NCBI GenBank assembly: GCA_049802875.1
Contig: JBARNH010000008.1
Coordinates: forward strand, 1-18,244
Length of the DNA stretch: 18,244 nucleotides
Source: Lutacidiplasma sp049802875
GTDB taxonomy: Archaea; Thermoplasmatota; Thermoplasmata; Lutacidiplasmatales; UBA184
Direction: 5' to 3'
Below, in pieces: positions 14,829-18,244 of this stretch (position 1 is the stretch's first letter; each line of letters starts with the position of its first letter). The notes beneath the pieces were generated by a model. It saw only the letters and a list, made by a program, of their open reading frames with translations. It ran no database searches and was not told the DNA's origin. Made by a program: the position numbers and the translations under genes.

Positions 14829-15617
14829 TCAGTGCGCCGCGGAATTGATGTCCCTCGATATCGGACAGATCGAATCCCCGAGCCCCTGCGCGAACCCCGG
14901 GGGTGTCGGTTCCGTCCCCTCGAGCCACGCCGTGAGCCGAGTCGTGACCGGTCCGAAATCTTCGAACGGGAAACTTGGAATTCCACTCTTTTGGCAGTAT
15001 TGGAGCAGACGCCCCCGGGCGAAGACGATGTCGGCGACTTCGGCCGCGAACCGGTCGGTGCTTCCATCTCCGACGAAGATCGTCCGCTGAGCCGGCGGTA
15101 GCGGGCCACGGACTACCTGAGCCTTGCAGATACCGCATTGGCGGCACACCGCATGCCCGTAGGTGTGCTCCACTCGTAGACGTCCTCCCTCACCCGGGAG
15201 TGCGGCGTCAGACAGGAACGGCAGAGCGATCCCCTCGCGTTCGAGGACCGCCCGAATATAGAAGTCGAGGCCCCCCGAGACGACCACAGTGGGGACGTGA
15301 TAAGTGGCGATGAGGTCGAGGAGCTGGCGCGCGCCCTCCCGCAGCGGGATCTCCCGGACCACGAAGTCCGTCATTCCGGGGATCTGCTCCCATCGGAGGA
15401 GCGCCGCTTGGCGGTCCCAGGCCTGACGGAGGGTGAGCTCGCCCCGGTGCAGCTGCAGGTCGACCTCATGGGCAACGCGCACGCCGTCGTCGGCGAAGCG
15501 CTCGACGAGGAGGATCGCCACATTCGGGTCGACCAACGTCCCGTCGAAATCGAGGAAGATCCTGAACGGTGGGCCGCCGATTCGACCGTCATTCGTCGGA
15601 GCAATCTTCGGAGTCAT
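14829..15617 (-). CDS. HAD-superfamily phosphatase, MtnX-like
   Basis: The 262-residue protein has the four HAD motifs: DFDGT (23-27; D23 nucleophile, D25 acid/base), VVVSGG (S114), a lysine after a CRQCGICK motif (158-165, K165), and GDGSTD (183-188). The downstream DIVFARGRLLQYCQ and PFEDF fit the branch of MtnX (2-hydroxy-3-keto-5-methylthiopentenyl-1-phosphate phosphatase) and related phosphoserine-phosphatase-like enzymes. The CxxCxxCK cluster could bind a metal. No other methionine-salvage gene is here, so the substrate is open. The ATG at 15617 is preferred over an in-frame TTG at 15662. A GC-rich hairpin (15641-15654) lies in its leader region. It is on the same strand as its neighbours but with gaps of 114 and 246 bp, so probably not a tight operon. 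Confidence 0.85.
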   Translation of the reverse strand: MTPKIAPTNDGRIGGPPFRIFLDFDGTLVDPNVAILLVERFADDGVRVAHEVDLQLHRGELTLRQAWDRQAALLRWEQIPGMTDFVVREIPLREGARQLLDLIATYHVPTVVVSGGLDFYIRAVLEREGIALPFLSDAALPGEGGRLRVEHTYGHAVCRQCGICKAQVVRGPLPPAQRTIFVGDGSTDRFAAEVADIVFARGRLLQYCQKSGIPSFPFEDFGPVTTRLTAWLEGTEPTPPGFAQGLGDSICPISRDINSAAH

Positions 15618-15640
15618 CGAGAGCGACCTTCGGGAGGACC

Positions 15641-15654
15641 GCCCCGAGAGGGGC
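15641..15654 (-). other. Short GC hairpin ahead of the HAD phosphatase gene
   Basis: GCCCC and GGGGC arms with a 4-nt loop lie 24-37 bp upstream of the ATG at 15617. It might form in the mRNA leader or contribute to termination of the upstream gene. The evidence is only the base pairing. Confidence 0.25.
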
Positions 15655-15731
15655 AACCCCAAAAGCGTTGCGGCCGCCGCACATCACCGACCCTCACCGC
15701 TGCCGACCGAGCGGTGGACTCGAAGGAGCAA

Positions 15732-16844
15732 TCAGGGGACAGAGGAGTCCCACCCCGGCCGCGCCGTCGGTTGGTGGAGAGGGCTCGAGGGGACCACCGC
15801 AGCGCGGAAGGCGTGCCCCCGTTCCTCAAAGTGACACTCGATCCAGCCGCGGCTCTCGACTGGGCCGTACCGGAAGACCTTCAGCGATGGGCCGCTCGGG
15901 CCGGATCGGAAGACGAGGGTCCCGTCGAGTTCGTTCAGAACCGCGGGCACCGACCCCGGAGCCCGAGATTCGAAGTCGATGGAGTACGCCGCGCTCGCGG
16001 GCCGCTCGCGGACGATTCCCACCGTGTTCCGAAGGAACGCCTGACCCATCGAATCGCCGACCGCTTCCAGCACCGAAGTAACGCCCAAGAAGCCCAGACA
16101 GAATCCCTGAGGTGATTGACGCTCGGCTTCCTTCGCCGCGGCGATGAGCGAGGCGAGGATACGCACGCAATCCCCCGGCCCACGGATCGCCGGCGGGTCG
16201 GTCCGAGCCGCACTCCCTCGACCGGACGCATCCACCCAAAGGACCCGCCCCTCTCGGTCCCGGTTCGTGAACCCCGGACTGAACTGCTCCATCTGCTGTG
16301 CGATCTCGCGCACGGAACGAGACGCGGTCACGATCACGACCGACTCTCCTCGCTTCAGGCCCTCAGCCAGGGTGCCCCAAACCACCTTCTCGCCGCCGAG
16401 GCCAGCTTCGCCGACGAGAGCGAGCTGGCCTCGCCGAGGGAAACCGCCCAAGAAGAGGTCGTCGAGCCATCCGAATCCCGTACTGACGACGTCCGGCCAA
16501 CCACCGCCCGCCGCGCCCGCGGTGCCCAGCGTACGGGCGGCCGTGCCCCCGGACGCCGGCGAGGGAGGGGCAGCGTCCGCCGGGGCCCCCCACCGCCGCC
16601 ACCGAAAACGCCACCTCGCGAGCGACGACGACGGTGTGCGGGAGTCCAGCGCGGGGGTCGGCAATGAGGAGGGAGAGGACCGCGGAGCGGCGGAGTCGGC
16701 GCGGGCTAGGAATATTCCCGAGAGGACAAAGAGCCCGGCTCCGATGAGCAGGGTCGTCGAGGTCAGAATGACCAGTACACCCGAGCCGAATCCGGGAGGT
16801 ACGACGGTCAGTGCGATCAGTGGCGGAAGAATCGCGGCTACCAC
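15732..16844 (-). CDS. RecA/KaiC-like domain protein with degenerate ATPase motifs; probable C-terminal piece of a longer membrane protein
   Basis: This piece has 370 residues from the only usable start, a GTG at 16844 without ribosome binding site. Two hydrophobic helices (~1-17 and ~22-46) precede a low-complexity Pro/Ser/Ala linker (~50-115) and then a KaiC/RadA-like core: STGFGWLDDLFLGGFPRRGQ (121-140), strand LALVG, and LAEGLKRGESVVIVTASRSV (159-178). The Walker A position reads GEAGLGGEK (145-153), with Gly where the invariant Lys should be. The strand where Walker B belongs (GFCLGFLG, 247-254) lacks the acidic residue, so ATP hydrolysis is doubtful. Such degenerate RecA-like proteins in archaea are thought to act in signalling. 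The frame stays open upstream for 20 more codons (LPLVSFWLNG...) to a TAG, and beyond it continues into the next membrane protein. The two are likely one gene. Confidence 0.75.
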   Translation of the reverse strand: MVAAILPPLIALTVVPPGFGSGVLVILTSTTLLIGAGLFVLSGIFLARADSAAPRSSPSSLPTPALDSRTPSSSLARWRFRWRRWGAPADAAPPSPASGGTAARTLGTAGAAGGGWPDVVSTGFGWLDDLFLGGFPRRGQLALVGEAGLGGEKVVWGTLAEGLKRGESVVIVTASRSVREIAQQMEQFSPGFTNRDREGRVLWVDASGRGSAARTDPPAIRGPGDCVRILASLIAAAKEAERQSPQGFCLGFLGVTSVLEAVGDSMGQAFLRNTVGIVRERPASAAYSIDFESRAPGSVPAVLNELDGTLVFRSGPSGPSLKVFRYGPVESRGWIECHFEERGHAFRAAVVPSSPLHQPTARPGWDSSVP

Positions 16845-16904
16845 GCCACGTTGCCGAAGACGGAGGTCGGTAGGGCCATTGAGCCAGAAGCTGACGAGCG
16901 GCAG

Positions 16905-16907
16905 CTA
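16905..16907 (-). other. In-frame TAG interrupting a six-helix membrane protein
   Basis: On the minus strand the frame of 16908-17375 and that of 15732-16844 are the same. The only interruption is this TAG. Sequence on both sides is hydrophobic and membrane-like (SAWLYPACLAGV, stop, LPLVSFWL), so the stop falls inside what would be helix 4 of six. No promoter, Shine-Dalgarno or good start separates the parts. Options are a nonsense mutation, a sequence error, or readthrough; since TAG also ends the genes at 2059, 12005 and 12780, it is an ordinary stop here. Confidence 0.6.
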
Positions 16908-17375
16908 GACTCCGGCGAGACAGGCGGGGTACAGCCATGCCGACCGAGAGACGCCGGCGAGGGACCGGCCCGCCTCACCGGACACCGCGACGAGGGTCAC
17001 TAGGCCTGCGGCCCAGAGCAAGGAGACGACCGCAGCGACCAACGTTCGAGTTCGTGCCCCCGGGTACTCGTTCGACAGAGCTGAAAAGACCGCCGCGAGG
17101 GACAGGTACACGGCCGCCGCGGCCGGCAGTACGAGGTAGACCGCCGGTCCGCGAGTTAGGGCACCGCCGTCGCTCAGGGAAACCACGAGGACCAGTGCGG
17201 CGTCCAGCGTCAGCACGACCGCCACGATGACGATGTGCGCCAGATTCGACTCGCCCGCCGGGAAAAAAAACTCCCGAAGGTCGGAGAGCCGATGGGATGG
17301 GACGGGCGACGGGGAGGTCATCCGACGACGGTCATCGGCTTCGCCGGGCGTCGACCCCGGAGTAGAAACGGCCAT
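16905..17375 (-). CDS. Membrane protein, three to four helices; probable N-terminal piece of the KaiC-like membrane protein
   Basis: From the ATG at 17375 this gives 156 residues: a charged, Ser/Pro-rich cytoplasmic start, LREFFFPAGES (33-43), then helices at ~44-68, ~77-100 and ~110-132, and the start of a fourth (~145) cut by TAG. I recognise no family in it. ATG 17375 is chosen because a TATA-like box at 17411-17420 should give transcription ~15 nt upstream; a second ATG at 17321 is possible, while the GTG at 17510 lies upstream of the box. An 8-A run (17263-17270) encodes the FFF stretch and is a spot prone to indel errors. Reading through the TAG gives a 547-residue protein with six helices and a RecA-like domain. 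Confidence 0.65.
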   Translation of the reverse strand: MAVSTPGSTPGEADDRRRMTSPSPVPSHRLSDLREFFFPAGESNLAHIVIVAVVLTLDAALVLVVSLSDGGALTRGPAVYLVLPAAAAVYLSLAAVFSALSNEYPGARTRTLVAAVVSLLWAAGLVTLVAVSGEAGRSLAGVSRSAWLYPACLAGV

Positions 17376-17410
17376 GAGTGTGAGACCGAGAAGAAAATGG
17401 AGTCTGAGGT

Positions 17411-17420
17411 TACTTAATTG
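17411..17420 (-). promoter_or_regulatory. TATA-like element for the leftward membrane protein gene
   Basis: The minus strand reads caattaagta, an AT-rich island centred ~40 bp before the ATG at 17375. The predicted transcription start is near 17390. Confidence 0.45.
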
Positions 17421-17722
17421 TGTGGGTTCGCCGGACGCGTCGACGTCGAAAAAACGCACCAGGATCGTCGAATCCCTGCACCACGCGACCTCGCTCGAGG
17501 GATGACCCACTGGCGTGATGCGGACCTGCGCGGGCGGTTCGCCTCGAAGTACAGGACATTCCGGTGAGGACGGAGAACGTCGGGTTCCGAGGGCCTCAAC
17601 GTTCGGTCATCCGATTCTCGAGGTCCATCCGCGGCGGGATTCCTTCTCCCCGAGCACAGGTCTCGATCCCGGCGGCCGGTCGCCGCCGTACTCTCGGGTC
17701 ATCGTCCAGTCCCCCTGCTAGG

Positions 17723-17730
17723 TATATATT
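17723..17730 (+). promoter_or_regulatory. TATA box of the rightward phosphoesterase gene
   Basis: TATATATT is the strongest TATA core in the window. It predicts transcription from about 17751 and a leader of ~50-95 nt depending on the start codon. That leader contains GGAGG (17793-17797). Confidence 0.6.
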
Positions 17731-17845
17731 CCGCCGGCCGGACGGTGGGCCGGTAACACAACGGACCTACCCGATAAGAGCGGAGGAATCGGGGAGGGAA
17801 GAATTGGCCTCGCGGGGGACTGCCCGACCGCAATTGCCGGGTCGA

Positions 17846-18244
17846 ATGGGCGGGGCTCACGCGGCCGCGCGCTGGACCCTCGCGGCTACGCTGATCCTGG
17901 CCGTCCTCGTGGTCGTCGCGCTCTGGCCATCCGTACCCATCGCGCCCTCGAGCTCCGGGGATCTCACGACCGCTCGAACTTCCGCTCCAACGACGCTTCC
18001 GACGCCCATCCAACATGTCTTTCTCATCATGATGGAGAACGAAGGAGTCGAGCAGGTGGTCGGCTCGGGTGGCGTGCCGTATCAGACCTACCTCGCGAAC
18101 ACCTACGCCTGGGGCGGGGACGCCGTGACGAACGGTGGGGTGGGGTACTATTCCATCTGTCATCCGTCGACGGGGAATTACATCGGCCTCACCTCAGGAC
18201 TTCCGCTCCACTGTGGCAGCGACGGCTATGCGACGTACTCGGTG
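17846..18244 (+). CDS. Exported phosphoesterase (acid phosphatase/phospholipase C family), N-terminal part; 3' partial
   Basis: The frame runs from ATG 17846 off the right edge (133 codons visible). Residues ~1-30 form a signal peptide or anchor (RW, then a Leu/Val/Ala-rich core). After a Ser/Thr/Pro linker, IQHVFLIMMENEG (55-67) is the N-terminal strand of the phosphoesterase family, whose M-E-N tripeptide is usually part of the metal/active site. YYSICHPSTGNYIGLTSG fits the family motif HPSxPNYxALxSG. An in-frame TTG at 17804 is preceded by GGAGG at 6-nt spacing and would add 14 residues; the ATG has no Shine-Dalgarno, so the start is uncertain. It is probably a paralogue of the enzyme whose C-terminal half begins the window. 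Whether it also carries A-B modules lies outside the view. Confidence 0.85.
   Translation, partial: MGGAHAAARWTLAATLILAVLVVVALWPSVPIAPSSSGDLTTARTSAPTTLPTPIQHVFLIMMENEGVEQVVGSGGVPYQTYLANTYAWGGDAVTNGGVGYYSICHPSTGNYIGLTSGLPLHCGSDGYATYSV

Larger units (their letters stand above)
17376..17845. other. Divergent promoter region between the membrane protein and the second phosphoesterase
   Basis: This gap of ~470 bp has no supported gene on either strand. It carries outward-facing TATA-like boxes at 17411-17420 (minus) and 17723-17730 (plus). About 300 bp between them are GC-rich with no feature I can name. Near the predicted plus-strand transcription start, CCGGCC (17734-17739) and GGCCGG (17748-17753) form a small inverted repeat. 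Confidence 0.5.

Noticed and set aside
16905..16907. Pyrrolysine codon as the explanation for the in-frame TAG
   Set aside because: TAG terminates at least three other genes in this window (2059, 12005, 12780), no pyl gene is visible, and the site is within a membrane helix. A nonsense mutation or sequence error is simpler.
17515..17721. Small plus-strand frame of 68 codons in the divergent promoter gap
   Set aside because: Composition is Arg/Ser/Pro-rich, there is no ribosome binding site or promoter at the right distance, and no motif.
17841..17850. gggtcgaatggg resembling a tRNA T-loop
   Set aside because: No acceptor, D-arm or anticodon stem can be built around it.

Overview
The window looks like a GC-rich archaeal chromosome segment, most likely from a high-GC Thermoplasmatota-type lineage. 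That assignment is an inference. The archaeal signs are AT-rich TATA-like boxes standing alone in GC-rich gaps about 25-30 bp before starts (4308, 12624, 14616, 17411, 17723), at least two probable leaderless starts, a dolichol-phosphate-mannose-synthase-like GT2 enzyme, and very long surface proteins built from the 'TETGLPxGTxW' module common in archaeal secreted proteins. No rRNA, tRNA, CRISPR array, insertion sequence or phage gene was seen.

Positions 1-6911 (+) hold three exported proteins. The first is the C-terminal part of a phosphoesterase (acid phosphatase / phospholipase C family) that carries three A-B module pairs and a C-terminal membrane anchor. The second is a signal-anchored glycoside-hydrolase-like protein of clan GH-A type. 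The third is a protein with an unassigned N-terminal domain followed by the same three A-B pairs and anchor. The two module arrays (455-1885 and 5310-6740) are colinear, the same length (1431 bp), and share exact stretches up to 80 bp, so they are direct repeats flanking the glycosidase gene.

Positions 7087-10231 (+) form a tight operon with ATGA overlaps: glmS, a GNAT acetyltransferase, and a sugar-nucleotide pyrophosphorylase without an acetyltransferase domain. Together they look like a UDP-GlcNAc branch in which the GNAT may supply the acetylation step. A separately promoted GT2 glycosyltransferase with an unusual C-terminal extension follows (10476-11807).

Positions 12005-17375 (-) carry five leftward reading frames: APS kinase (PAPS supply), a membrane-anchored PQQ-type beta-propeller, an MtnX-like HAD phosphatase, and two in-frame pieces of what looks like one six-helix membrane protein with a degenerate RecA/KaiC-like domain. 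The two pieces are separated only by an in-frame TAG at 16905-16907.

After a divergent promoter region, a second phosphoesterase gene starts at 17846 (+) and runs off the window. The locus reads as a cell-surface and glycan region: exported hydrolases and displayed proteins, UDP-sugar synthesis, a polyprenyl-phosphate-type glycosyltransferase and possibly PAPS for glycan sulfation. The functional links between these parts are inferred from proximity.
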